Part shown: positions 8,096-16,829 of the stretch, piece by piece | Layout: each line of letters opens with the position of its first letter | Numbering within the stretch: the stretch's first letter is position 1 | NCBI GenBank assembly: GCA_014730185.1 | Contig: WJIP01000185.1 | Span: 1-35,623, forward strand | Direction of reading: 5' to 3' | DNA from: Caldithrix sp. | GTDB taxonomy: Bacteria; Calditrichota; Calditrichia; Calditrichales; Calditrichaceae | Length of the DNA stretch: 35,623 bases | The notes under the pieces: model-generated | Seen by the model: only the letters and a program-made list of their open reading frames with translations | What the model was told of the DNA's origin: nothing | Database searches by the model: none | Translations under genes and position numbers: made by a program

Positions 8096-9342
8096 GTTAC
8101 CGGTTGATTTAACCCTCTTAAAACTTTTAGATCGGTTTCTCCCTCACTCCGGGCAATTAGAACGGTACCGCAGCTGTCACTCCACACATTGGTCGCCGTA
8201 CGCATCATATCCAGTATACGATCGACCGATAATATCAGTCCCACACCTTCCAGGGGCAGGCCCACGGCCCGCAATATAATGGTAATCATAACCAGGCCGG
8301 CCATCGGAATACCAGCCGCGCCGATACTGGCTAATAGGGCCGTAAGTACGACAATGAATTGCTGCCCGATAGCCAATTCGATGCCGTAAGCCTGGGCAAT
8401 AAACATCGCAGCCACACACTCATAAAGGGCCGTACCATCCATGTTGATGGTGGCCCCAAGGGGTAGTACGAAAGAACTCACCCGATTGGAGGCTCCGGCG
8501 TTATTTTCAATGGAATCTATGGTTAAAGGTAAGGTGGCCGAAGATGAAGAAGTAGAAAAGGCTGTCAACAATGCAGCAGACATCGCTTTGAAATGGGCTA
8601 AGGGGGAAATGCCCCCGATGATGGATAGCAATAAAGGCAATGTTATAAAGGCATGAATAAGCAGCCCCGAAATAACGGTCACCATATATCCGGCCAAAGG
8701 TATGAAAACATCCACACCCGTTTCCGCCACCAGTTTAGCAATGATAGCGAAAACCCCGACTGGTGTAAAACGGATGATCAGATGCGTTAGCTTCATCATA
8801 ACTTCAAATATGGCCTGAAAAAAATTGGTGAGTTGGGTTTTATACGGTTCTGACACGCGGGTTATGAAAAAACCAAAAAGCAGAGAGAAAAAGATAATGG
8901 ATAAAATATCACCTTCCACCATCGCCCGGATGGGATTGGTGGGGATAATGTTGAGAAGCGTATCGCCGATCTTCTCCACATTGGCATTTAAATCCTCCGG
9001 CATCCGGTCCAGACCAAGATTAGCGCCCACACCCGGACGGAAAATATTCACCAGAATCAAGCCCGTCACGATGGCAAACAGACTGGTCATGACATAATAA
9101 CCGATCGTTTTTAAACTTAAACGTCCAAAATTTTGAGCACTACCGATACTGGTAACCCCGGAAATAATTGAGGACATAATGAGGGGCACAATAATCATAC
9201 GGAGAGCTCTCAGAAAAATATCTCCCAATACCGATATTTTTGTGGTAATTATGGTTTCAAAATCAAAGCTTCTACCAACAAAAGCAAACAATACACCTGC
9301 TATCAGAGCAATAAAAATTTGCCAGTGTAGCTTCAACTTCAT
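8089..9342 (-). CDS. Sodium/proton:dicarboxylate or acidic amino acid symporter (DAACS/SDF family)
   Basis: This is a glutamate-transporter-homologue membrane protein of about 417 residues. It shows the two hairpin signatures: the serine-rich 'STSSSSATLPLTI' and the 'LGATINMDGTALYE' sodium-binding stretch. Near the C-terminus, 'DRILDMMRTATNVWSD' keeps the D, R, T and N that in GltPh bind aspartate (D394, R397, T398, N401). The arginine predicts an acidic substrate such as glutamate, aspartate or a C4-dicarboxylate. A TTG lies at 9348, but the ATG at 9342 has GGAG eight bases upstream and is the better start. It converges on rocD and shares its terminator. Substrate choice among acids is not resolved. 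Confidence 0.9.
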   Translation of the reverse strand: MKLKLHWQIFIALIAGVLFAFVGRSFDFETIITTKISVLGDIFLRALRMIIVPLIMSSIISGVTSIGSAQNFGRLSLKTIGYYVMTSLFAIVTGLILVNIFRPGVGANLGLDRMPEDLNANVEKIGDTLLNIIPTNPIRAMVEGDILSIIFFSLLFGFFITRVSEPYKTQLTNFFQAIFEVMMKLTHLIIRFTPVGVFAIIAKLVAETGVDVFIPLAGYMVTVISGLLIHAFITLPLLLSIIGGISPLAHFKAMSAALLTAFSTSSSSATLPLTIDSIENNAGASNRVSSFVLPLGATINMDGTALYECVAAMFIAQAYGIELAIGQQFIVVLTALLASIGAAGIPMAGLVMITIILRAVGLPLEGVGLILSVDRILDMMRTATNVWSDSCGTVLIARSEGETDLKVLRGLNQPVTK

Positions 9343-9348
9343 AGACAA

Positions 9349-9702
9349 TTCTCCATCAGCAATTTTCGTTTACTACATTCAGTTAATAACGCGGTCTTTA
9401 TAATATAGTGAATTCCTAAATATCAAACAAAAAGCATTTTGAGTAGAAAACCGACTAATGTCTAAATTAATATCGTATATACTGATGGTCCGGGCAGAGG
9501 TGTGCGTCAAGTTTCTTCTTTTTACGATGAGAGTATGACTTATTGATTACTGATCAGGCAAAGTTCTTTTTATGTTAATATGCGATCAATCTATTGATAG
9601 GAAAGAGGCTAACGGCTGATCGTCTCATCATAATAATTTAGCAGGGTGGTGCTATAATTACTTTATAAAGTATAAAATATTAAATACATAATGCGAGATA
9701 AT
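9349..9702. other. AT-rich intergenic region between symporter and PilZ gene
   Basis: This 354-base gap holds the promoter region of the minus-strand symporter and the 3' flank of the PilZ gene. The only structure noticed is a small dyad, ATCAAT (9585-9590) with ATTGAT (9593-9598). No gene or RNA is recognisable. Confidence 0.4.
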
Positions 9703-10077
9703 TTATGCAGTCATGACCATGGATTGGCCGGAAAGTTCTCGTAGTTGTTGCAAAGCGGTTAATGAATTATATTGGCTGTATTCACCGAATGGTAAAAACT
9801 GAATACCGACCCGATAATGACCATTATTTTCACTTGGCTGTGACCATCGGATCCGTCCTTTAACCGTTAACGGTTTGGTTTCTATAAATTCAATTCGCAT
9901 CTGCAAAAGATCTCCTTTTTGCAGCTGCTCATGAGTTACCATTCCCAAGCCACTTTTGGAAATGTCCTTCAAAACGGCTTCTTTTTTATATGGTCTGAAA
10001 AGAAATTTATTGGATGATTTTTTATAATGGACAACTAAACCATCCATCGCAATACGATGTAATGCACGTTTTTCCAT
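9703..10077 (-). CDS. Stand-alone PilZ-domain protein (c-di-GMP receptor)
   Basis: This 124-residue cytosolic protein is a single PilZ domain. Both c-di-GMP-binding signatures are intact: RxxxR at residues 4-8 (RALHR) and D/NxSxxG at 38-43 (DISKSG). Later strands include 'VKGRIRWSQP' and 'YRVGIQFLPF', the usual barrel core. It has no output domain, so it must act by binding a partner. It is a single gene flanked by long non-coding regions, so the partner cannot be read from context. PilZ proteins commonly control motility or exopolysaccharide. Confidence 0.85.
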   Translation of the reverse strand: MEKRALHRIAMDGLVVHYKKSSNKFLFRPYKKEAVLKDISKSGLGMVTHEQLQKGDLLQMRIEFIETKPLTVKGRIRWSQPSENNGHYRVGIQFLPFGEYSQYNSLTALQQLRELSGQSMVMTA

Positions 10078-10568
10078 AAATATGTTTCCGGGACTAATCG
10101 TTAGGTCGTTAGGTCAAACATATCGTAATTGGAGCAATAAAGTCAGTGATATTCATCAATTTACGTTTTAAGTGCAGACCCATGAGAAAATATTAAAACC
10201 CGAATTAAAATCCAATTTATTTTTTGGGCTTCCGTCGGATGCAGGAACATGATCAGAAATTATTTGATAAAATTATTTCTGATTATTGATCATATTGTTA
10301 TAAATTAGTATCATTCCATTATGAAAAAGGGAATCAAAAACTCTCCAGTTTACAGAAATGAAGTATAAATGTGAATCCATTTGGATTAACCGATGGTTTT
10401 TATTCAAATTCCTTCACAAATTTAACAGTAAGCACGTTCGTACAGGTAATAGAAATTAAAATTACAACATAACATGCTTCGTTTTGCAATTTTGTTAATC
10501 GATGCTACTCCTTATTTAGGCTGTTGTTGGTAATTTTATCATACAGTTAAACCAAAATTCAGGAGGAA
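10078..10568. other. ~490-base AT-rich divergent intergenic region
   Basis: This separates the divergent PilZ gene and beta-helix lipoprotein gene. A perfect 9-bp inverted repeat, ATCAGAAAT (10252-10260) and ATTTCTGAT (10275-10283), lies near the middle and could be an operator or hairpin. No coding frame or recognisable RNA was seen. Promoters for both genes should be here, but I could not place them with confidence. Confidence 0.4.
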
Positions 10569-10574
10569 ATGAAT

Positions 10575-12764
10575 ATGTATGAAATTAAAGAGCTCGTTAA
10601 AGACACATTCAGTGAGCGTATTGTAATCTTTCTTTCACTGGCTTTTTTATTTGTAGCTTTGCAAAGCTGTGATCAGGTAACCAATAATGAAGAGGATGAT
10701 GATAACGGTAATGGCAATATTGTATATCATCAATCTACCATTAACTCAAATGAAACATGGACCAGTGATAAACTCCATGTAATCGATGGCTGGTTAAATA
10801 TAGAGAGCGCCACGGTTACCATTGAAGCCGGAACCGTTGTTGAATTTACCGCCGGAGCCTACATCCAGGTAAGAACGGGAGGAGGCATTTTGGCCGATGG
10901 TTCGAACGGTTCGATTATTTTTACCGGCCAAACCGAACAAAAGGGTTATTGGGATTTTATTAAATTTGAAGACGATGCCAATAGTAGTCAATGCCAGTTT
11001 CTCAATTGTGTTTTTAAATATGGCGGGGGAAAGGATGCTAACAGTGCTATATTGATAATCAATGGAAGTAATCCGTCCATTCAAAATTCAACGGTAAGTC
11101 ACAGCGGATCGCATGGTATACTTATTAATGACGCCGCGGATCCCGAACTGATGGATCTTTCGTTTGCTGAGATCACGGGAAACAATATTCAAAACACTCA
11201 CTCCGGATATTTAAAGAAAACGATGACCTGGAAAGCGGATCAGGTTCATTTAATCACCAGTTGGTTATATATTGAAGAAAAAACCGTGACTATTGAAGCC
11301 GGAGCTACGATTCAATTGGCCCAGGGTGCGGAAATGATAGTGCGTGAGGGTGGTGGATTAATTGCCGATGGAAGTACAAATGCAATTACATTCACAGGAA
11401 CCACCCAACAAGCCGGTTACTGGGATTATCTGGAAATCGAGGATGATGCCAATTTTAATGATTGTAAACTGATAAATTGTGTTATTGAGTATGGTGGCGG
11501 CTACAGTGATGAAGGGGCTATGCTTTATGTAGAGGGAGACCCCACAATTACCAATTCAATTATCCGTCATAGTGCATCAAACGGAGTCCTTCTGGATAAG
11601 GGCTCTGAACCACAGTTTTCTCAAAATACCATTACCTCAAATGCCTTATCACCTATTGAAGGGCATTTTACCAATGCAGGATTTATCGGATCAGGAACGT
11701 ATACCGGTAACACCAATGATTTTATATATCTGAATGGCGGAGCCTATTTGCAGAAAGATGCCACATGGTTAAAGCATGACGTACCATACAGGCTAAACAG
11801 CTGGAATTATGTTGAGAATAGCTCTATTCTAACCCTCTCACCGGGTATAACAGCAGAAATGGCTGACGGGGCCGATATCACCGTGCGCGATGGTGGAGGG
11901 CTTGTAGCCGACGGCAGCACTGAGCAGATTACAATCACTTCATCAATTCAACAAAATGGATACTGGGATTATATCGAATTTGAGGATAACGCAAGTGATG
12001 TTAATTCCAAACTCATCAACTGCATTGTGGAATATGGCGGGGGATACGGCGATAATAGTGCGGCAATTATTATTGAAAATAATGCGAGGGTTAAGAATTC
12101 AACCATCCGGTACAGCGGAGCCCATGGTGTAAAAATTGATGATGCTGCAGGTCCCGATTTTTCCGGTAATATTATTACAGGCAATGATAAATCACCCGTC
12201 AATGGAGCCTTCGAAATAGTCGGTTACATAGGAGATTGTACTTATACCGGAAATGCAGATGATTTTATTTTACTGGACGGCGGATCCTATTTAAAGGAAA
12301 ATGCAACCCTGCTTAAACAGGATGTACCTTACCGAGTGAACAGCTGGAATTATGTGGAGGATAATGCTACTCTGACCATCGAAGCCGGAACGCATATTGA
12401 GTTTGGATCGGGAGCCGATATCACGGTACGCAATGGTGGTGGTTTGATCGCTGATGGAACTTCCGAATCGATTACATTTACCGGTGCCGTCAAACAAAAA
12501 GGATTTTGGGATTATATAGAATTCGATTCCGACGCGGCAGATGCCAATTGTAAATTGATAAATTGCGTTTTAGAGTATGGCGGCGGTTATGGATCCAATA
12601 GCGCCATCGTCTGGTTGGATAGTAATGATCCGACCATCGAAGACAATAGCATTCGATACAGTTCCAGTTACGGGTTGAGTTATGATGATGCCAACGGCAC
12701 AAGAGACTATGAGAGCAATAATACGTTTACCGATAATGATGCCGGTGCTGTGCGGGTCAGATAA
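10575..12764 (+). CDS. Lipoprotein with four parallel beta-helix repeats
   Basis: This protein of about 729 residues has an N-terminal signal ending in 'FVALQSC', a likely lipobox with Cys32 as the lipidated residue, followed by an acidic D/E/N/G-rich linker. The rest is four repeats of a right-handed beta-helix-like module. Each contains a 'TWK.D..H/PY..SWLYIE..TVTIEAG' entry, 'GGGLIADGS..ITFTG', 'GYWDYIEFEDDA', 'LINCV.EYGGG' and 'IRYS...GV'. The GGG-L-ADG motif recurs at spacings of 157, 181 and 181 residues. The ATG at 10569 is only two bases after AGGAGG, so the ATG at 10575 (eight bases) is preferred. Such modules often bind or cleave polysaccharide, but no catalytic residues can be assigned; adhesion is equally possible. 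It ends at a terminator. Confidence 0.8.
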   Translation: MYEIKELVKDTFSERIVIFLSLAFLFVALQSCDQVTNNEEDDDNGNGNIVYHQSTINSNETWTSDKLHVIDGWLNIESATVTIEAGTVVEFTAGAYIQVRTGGGILADGSNGSIIFTGQTEQKGYWDFIKFEDDANSSQCQFLNCVFKYGGGKDANSAILIINGSNPSIQNSTVSHSGSHGILINDAADPELMDLSFAEITGNNIQNTHSGYLKKTMTWKADQVHLITSWLYIEEKTVTIEAGATIQLAQGAEMIVREGGGLIADGSTNAITFTGTTQQAGYWDYLEIEDDANFNDCKLINCVIEYGGGYSDEGAMLYVEGDPTITNSIIRHSASNGVLLDKGSEPQFSQNTITSNALSPIEGHFTNAGFIGSGTYTGNTNDFIYLNGGAYLQKDATWLKHDVPYRLNSWNYVENSSILTLSPGITAEMADGADITVRDGGGLVADGSTEQITITSSIQQNGYWDYIEFEDNASDVNSKLINCIVEYGGGYGDNSAAIIIENNARVKNSTIRYSGAHGVKIDDAAGPDFSGNIITGNDKSPVNGAFEIVGYIGDCTYTGNADDFILLDGGSYLKENATLLKQDVPYRVNSWNYVEDNATLTIEAGTHIEFGSGADITVRNGGGLIADGTSESITFTGAVKQKGFWDYIEFDSDAADANCKLINCVLEYGGGYGSNSAIVWLDSNDPTIEDNSIRYSSSYGLSYDDANGTRDYESNNTFTDNDAGAVRVR
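10735..12750 (+). repeat. Four tandem beta-helix modules
   Basis: Equivalent motif positions are 10869, 11340, 11883 and 12426. The last three copies have an exact 543-bp period, and copies 3 and 4 are near-identical locally (the SWNYVE segments at ~11800 and ~12340), indicating recent duplication. Confidence 0.8.
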
Positions 12765-12782
12765 TATTTTTTTATAAAGCAT

Positions 12783-12820
12783 AAAAGACGCGTTATATTT
12801 GTTTAACGCGTCTTTTTTAT
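12783..12820. terminator. Bidirectional terminator shared by the beta-helix lipoprotein and MFS genes
   Basis: A 13-bp perfect stem (AAAAGACGCGTTA at 12783-12795, TAACGCGTCTTTT at 12804-12816) has an 8-base loop and flanking A and T tracts. The stop codon of the minus-strand MFS gene (12803-12805) overlaps the edge of the right arm. Confidence 0.8.
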
Positions 12821-13990
12821 ATCATAAATTTTGATTAAAATTAATATTATAACGGCAATGCCACCCCCCCCAAAAAAAGCCATGTTAAGCCCTCGCCAAC
12901 TATAAAATAATCCGATAATTAGTGGACCGAGGGTTTGACCTAATCGTAGAATCATACCATTTAAAGACATAAAGACAGCTCTGTTTTCCATAGGAGCATA
13001 GCTTGCCAGCTCAGTCTGAACGGAAGGCATGTTAAATCCCATAGCCAATCCAAAGAAAAACATAGGTAAAGCTAATAAATATAAATTAAGGGTAACGGGA
13101 ATAATCAAGCAGGCGGCTGTGTAAAAAATAAATGCAATAAGGATGACATTTGTCGGACGTATGATTTTATGAATACGGCCTATCATGGCTGCTGCAAAGG
13201 CGGTTGTTACGGATTGTATAAATAATAATAAGCCTATAGCTACTGAGCTGCCCGCAAAACGTCGATCTACCAGAATAGGGAAGTAGGTAATAATCGATCC
13301 GTAAAGTATGATAAAAGTGGCCATTGTAATTAAAAATAGCAGCAGCACACGCTTGTTTTTTAAGCCGCTTAACATACTTGACAAATAACTATGCGAGGAT
13401 TGTTCATTATCTGGTTCCGGGTTTTTTAATGTGCATAAAACGATTACCGCAAGAGGCACAGCTGCAAGGGGTAAAATAAACGGAAAATTCCATCCTAAAA
13501 CGGCCAGTGCTCCGCCTAATACCGGATAACTGGCCGTTCCAATACTTAATATACTGGCATTATAACCCATGGCTTGAAGTCGATCGGAACCCGTATACAT
13601 ATCACCAATAAGCGTAATATTAAGCGAACCCAGAACAGCAGCACCAACACCCTGCAGGGATCGCAAAATAATCAATTGGGTAAAGGTTTGAGCAAATATG
13701 CAGGCACCGCCTCCAATACCAAAAACAATGAGGGAAGGCACTATTACTTTTTTCCGTCCCCAGCGGTCGGCCAGAATACCTAAAATAGGTGTTAAAAAAA
13801 TACCGGGCAGGGTAAAAACGGTAATTAATAGGCCCACTTCTTTTTCGGATATACCAAATGTCTCGATAATTTTAGGGAAAGCAGGGGCCACACTGGATAC
13901 TCCCAAAACGGCCATTAATGTGATGGCGAATATTAAATGCAGATTATAGTCGGCCAGCAGACTCTTTTTTTTATGGATTGTATCACTCAA
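12803..13990 (-). CDS. Major facilitator superfamily transporter (DHA1-like efflux)
   Basis: This 395-residue integral membrane protein has about 12 hydrophobic segments. MFS motif A is clear between helices 2 and 3 ('GILADRWGRKKVI', about residues 61-73). A motif C-like glycine-rich stretch 'YPVLGGALAVLGW' lies in helix 5. Length and motif order match 12-helix drug:proton antiporters, but the substrate is unknown. The only in-frame start is TTG at 13990, since a stop codon lies two codons upstream. It is preceded by MarC-family and DUF1893 genes on the same strand. Confidence 0.85.
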   Translation of the reverse strand: MSDTIHKKKSLLADYNLHLIFAITLMAVLGVSSVAPAFPKIIETFGISEKEVGLLITVFTLPGIFLTPILGILADRWGRKKVIVPSLIVFGIGGGACIFAQTFTQLIILRSLQGVGAAVLGSLNITLIGDMYTGSDRLQAMGYNASILSIGTASYPVLGGALAVLGWNFPFILPLAAVPLAVIVLCTLKNPEPDNEQSSHSYLSSMLSGLKNKRVLLLFLITMATFIILYGSIITYFPILVDRRFAGSSVAIGLLLFIQSVTTAFAAAMIGRIHKIIRPTNVILIAFIFYTAACLIIPVTLNLYLLALPMFFFGLAMGFNMPSVQTELASYAPMENRAVFMSLNGMILRLGQTLGPLIIGLFYSWRGLNMAFFGGGGIAVIILILIKIYDIKKTR

Positions 13991-14066
13991 ACTTTAAGTT
14001 TCCGTTCATTTTCTGCGGGTCTTAGTTCTATGACCAACGTATCATGGACATCATGACACAGTGCTG

Positions 14067-14696
14067 TCATAGTCCAATACGTTCGATCCAGTTTTTAATA
14101 CCTTTCATCAGCATTTCAACCGCAAAAGTACCCACAATCAATGCCCCGATTTTACTGCTGATTTCCACATAATATTCAATAATTTTTTCATTACGGGGCT
14201 TTACAATATCATGCAGTTTTTTGAGTAACATGATAATCGCTATGGAGATCACAATAGCCAAAAAAATTGAGAGAATTTCAAAAGGGAAGAATAATTCCTT
14301 GCCGGCCAGAATACTGGCACTCACCGTACCGGGTCCCACCATTATGGGCATGGCTATGGAGCCGGCTATATGTTCCGGATTTCCCCGCAATGACCGAATA
14401 GCCTCATAACCGGAAAAAACAAACCGGGCACCGATAATCAGGAATATGATACCGCCGAAAATCTGGAAGGAAGCAAAACTGGATTGAAATACATAACGAA
14501 AAACCGCATCGCCTAATAATGCAAAGACGGAGAAAATACTAAAACTAATCCAGGCAGCTCTAATCAATATTTGCCGGAACATAGCAGAATCAAGGCCTTC
14601 CACCAGGTCCAACAAATATAAAATGATGAGAAATGGATTTAATAATACCAGCATCAGCAGCATGGAGTTTAACATGGATATTATATTCAACTGCAA
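14067..14696 (-). CDS. MarC/UPF0056-family integral membrane protein
   Basis: This 209-residue protein has about six membrane segments. It carries the family hallmarks 'LLNPFLIILYLLDL' near the start and 'SIAMPIMVGPGT' in the middle. The MarC family (once linked to multiple antibiotic resistance, a link later withdrawn) has no firm substrate. Length is typical. It lies 76 bases upstream of the MFS gene in the same direction, with an imperfect dyad at 14045-14076 overlapping its stop. ATG start. Confidence 0.85.
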   Translation of the reverse strand: MQLNIISMLNSMLLMLVLLNPFLIILYLLDLVEGLDSAMFRQILIRAAWISFSIFSVFALLGDAVFRYVFQSSFASFQIFGGIIFLIIGARFVFSGYEAIRSLRGNPEHIAGSIAMPIMVGPGTVSASILAGKELFFPFEILSIFLAIVISIAIIMLLKKLHDIVKPRNEKIIEYYVEISSKIGALIVGTFAVEMLMKGIKNWIERIGL

Positions 14697-14750
14697 CTTA
14701 CGCCCCTATTTGATTTGATATCTGTACTAAACTGATTTTAATAAAGCGCA

Positions 14751-15149
14751 CTATCCTTGTTTTTTAACTTGACTTTGAGGCTGATCCTCTATGCGTTTCT
14801 GAATGATTTGCCAGGCTTTTAACGGATCCCATTCATGCATTAACAGGTCTTCTGTCTTACAATGAATACGGTCGATGAGTTTCCGGTAGGTGTACCGCCT
14901 GTTAAATTTTATCAGTACTTTCTCGGCCGGAACACTTAATGTATAGCCCTCGATCGTATCCAGCTTGAGATACACTAAAATTAAGGCAGCTGCCTTACCG
15001 ATAATTTTATCTTTGACAATTAAACTGCTGCGATCCTGAATTCCATTTTCGGTTAAAAAGGTATGCAATTCAAAGAGCGGGTAAAGCCACTTGCCTTCAC
15101 TGCTAAATATTATTTGACCATTACGATATAATTGCAGACTAGGGTTCAT
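14751..15149 (-). CDS. DUF1893-family protein (cytidine-deaminase-like fold)
   Basis: This protein of about 132 residues has the central signature 'SSLIVKDKIIGKAAALILVYL', which I recognise from DUF1893, a family of unknown function with a deaminase-like fold. A segment equivalent to 'SEPALEVL' is visible as 'SVPAEKVLIKF'. The C-terminal ~40 residues ('KTEDLLMHEWDPLKAWQIIQ...') extend beyond the core. A TTG start two codons earlier (15155) is possible, but no clear ribosome site favours either. The neighbouring minus-strand genes are MarC and MFS transporters; no functional link is evident. Confidence 0.65.
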   Translation of the reverse strand: MNPSLQLYRNGQIIFSSEGKWLYPLFELHTFLTENGIQDRSSLIVKDKIIGKAAALILVYLKLDTIEGYTLSVPAEKVLIKFNRRYTYRKLIDRIHCKTEDLLMHEWDPLKAWQIIQKRIEDQPQSQVKKQG

Positions 15150-15217
15150 ATTCAAAAACTGGATTCTGCGAAAATTTATTTTTTTACATCACCGATGTTT
15201 CTTAAGTTGGCATCATT

Positions 15218-15676
15218 ATGTTATCGGCAAAACAATCCGCCACCATAGCTTTGAGCGGCCTTATGATCAGTATTATACTGCATCTTTTAACGGTATTGCA
15301 AATTTTCCATATCACCTACACGCCGGCAATGGTATTAACAGCGGGTATGTTAATCATGTGGCTGCAAAGTAGCAAATTTTTAAAGGCCGGATACCAATTA
15401 CAACCGGGCTTAAATCCTTGGAAAAATATTTTTGCTCAGTTACATCCGCTGAGTAAATATTTTATTTATTTTCTTTTTATCTATGCGCTAATCAATTTTG
15501 TTTATACCATGTCGTTCGAAGCCGAAAAAGGATTTATTGAGACATCGTTATCTCCGGTTAAATTACGCGGCTTATCCGGGTTTTGGCTGGCATTTTACGG
15601 AATGGGATGGGCATTTGCCCGAGGTTATGATAAAATGTCCGGAAGGAATAACTCTCCAGGTGGAAACCATGAATAA
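15218..15676 (+). CDS. Small hypothetical membrane protein coupled to the aminotransferase
   Basis: This 152-residue protein has about four hydrophobic segments (about 8-28, 33-50, 78-100 and 118-134) and a polar tail. I do not recognise a family. Its stop overlaps the next gene by eight bases (ATGAATAA, 15669-15676), so it is translationally coupled to the aminotransferase at 15669. That suggests joint expression but not a known joint function. No strong ribosome site precedes its ATG. Confidence 0.65.
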   Translation: MLSAKQSATIALSGLMISIILHLLTVLQIFHITYTPAMVLTAGMLIMWLQSSKFLKAGYQLQPGLNPWKNIFAQLHPLSKYFIYFLFIYALINFVYTMSFEAEKGFIETSLSPVKLRGLSGFWLAFYGMGWAFARGYDKMSGRNNSPGGNHE

Positions 15677-16829
15677 AACACACCAATTGGTAAAATCCAA
15701 GCACCCCAACCTGCAGTTATCCATTTTTGCGGTTATGAGTCAGATGGCCAGTGAATATGGTGCAATTAATTTATCGCAAGGTTTTCCGGATTTTAATTGC
15801 TCTAACCGACTCATTGAACGCGTAAACCATTACATGGAGAAAGGTAAAAACCAGTATGCACCGATGCCCGGAATTCTGAAACTGCGGGAAGCTCTTGCGG
15901 AGAAGGTTGAAGAACTCTATGGTGCTCAATTTCATCCAGATACTGAAATAACCATTACCGCCGGTGCGACCCAAGCCCTTTATACTGCCATAACAACATT
16001 GATACATCCAGGCGATGAGGTTATAGTTTTTGAACCTGCTTATGACGCTTACGGTCCGGTTATCGAGTATAATGCCGGTAAACCTGTGTATATTAACATG
16101 CGTTATCCGGATTATCGAATAAACTGGGATGAAGTGCAGGATGCGATCTCAGACAAGACCCGCATGATCATTATAAATTCTCCGCATAATCCTACAGGGG
16201 CTGTTCTGTCTCCCGAAGATATCAAATATCTGATCCAAATCGTTCAAGGTACCGGTATTTTCATTGTTAGTGATGAGGTATACGAGCATATAATTTTTGA
16301 TGACATCAGGCATGAAAGTGTGGCACGTTATCCGGAGTTAACCGATCGCGGTCTAATCATTAGTTCCTTTGGTAAAACCTATCATACAACCGGATGGAAA
16401 ATTGGTTATTGCTTAGCACCGGAACATATCATGACAGAATTCCGCAAGCTACATCAATTCATAACCTTTGCCGTCAATACGCCGGTGCAGTGGGCTTTTG
16501 CCGATTATATTAAAGACGATTCCCACTATGAACAACTACGGGAGTTTTACCAGCATAAACGCGATTTACTAAAGAACCTGATAACCGGATCCCGGTTCAG
16601 GATTTTACCCTGCAAAGGTACTTATTTCCAGATGGTTGATTACGAACAAATCAGCCAGGTGCCGGATATGGACTTTGCCAAACAATTAATCCGGGAACAT
16701 AAAATAGCTACCGTACCTATATCCCCATTTTACGAAAGCGCCCGGAATGCAAGGCATGTTTTACGATTATGTTTCGCTAAAAAGGATGATACCTTAAAAA
16801 AAGCAGCGGAGGTGTTATGCAGGATTTAA
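15669..16829 (+). CDS. Class I/II PLP aminotransferase, methionine/glutamine type (YbdL-like)
   Basis: This 386-residue protein has the fold-type I signatures 'INLSQGFPDF' (~35-44), 'YAPMPGILKLREALAEK' (~62-78) and 'INSPHNPTGAVL' (~175-186). The PLP lysine is K236 in 'SSFGKTYHTTGWKIGYC'. This set matches YbdL and glutamine transaminase K/kynurenine aminotransferases, which transaminate methionine or its keto acid using glutamine-like donors. The true start is ATG 15669 with AGGTGG upstream; the open frame extends upstream to 15498 only as an overlap with the previous gene. It overlaps the omega-amidase-like gene by 13 bases. That pairing is known from methionine salvage and the glutamine transaminase-omega-amidase pathway. 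Confidence 0.85.
   Translation: MNKTHQLVKSKHPNLQLSIFAVMSQMASEYGAINLSQGFPDFNCSNRLIERVNHYMEKGKNQYAPMPGILKLREALAEKVEELYGAQFHPDTEITITAGATQALYTAITTLIHPGDEVIVFEPAYDAYGPVIEYNAGKPVYINMRYPDYRINWDEVQDAISDKTRMIIINSPHNPTGAVLSPEDIKYLIQIVQGTGIFIVSDEVYEHIIFDDIRHESVARYPELTDRGLIISSFGKTYHTTGWKIGYCLAPEHIMTEFRKLHQFITFAVNTPVQWAFADYIKDDSHYEQLREFYQHKRDLLKNLITGSRFRILPCKGTYFQMVDYEQISQVPDMDFAKQLIREHKIATVPISPFYESARNARHVLRLCFAKKDDTLKKAAEVLCRI

Noticed and set aside
14045-14076. Dyad TGGAC..ATGACA / TGTCAT.GTCCA as a terminator of the MarC gene
   Set aside because: The stem is interrupted and no T run follows on the minus strand, so I did not list it as a terminator.
15203-15222. TTGGCATC before the small membrane protein as a sigma-54 site
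   Set aside because: The -12 position has TT instead of GC and there is no enhancer-like dyad nearby.
15498-15668. Extended N-terminus of the aminotransferase frame
   Set aside because: This part overlaps the membrane-protein gene in another frame; family homology and a ribosome site start at 15669.
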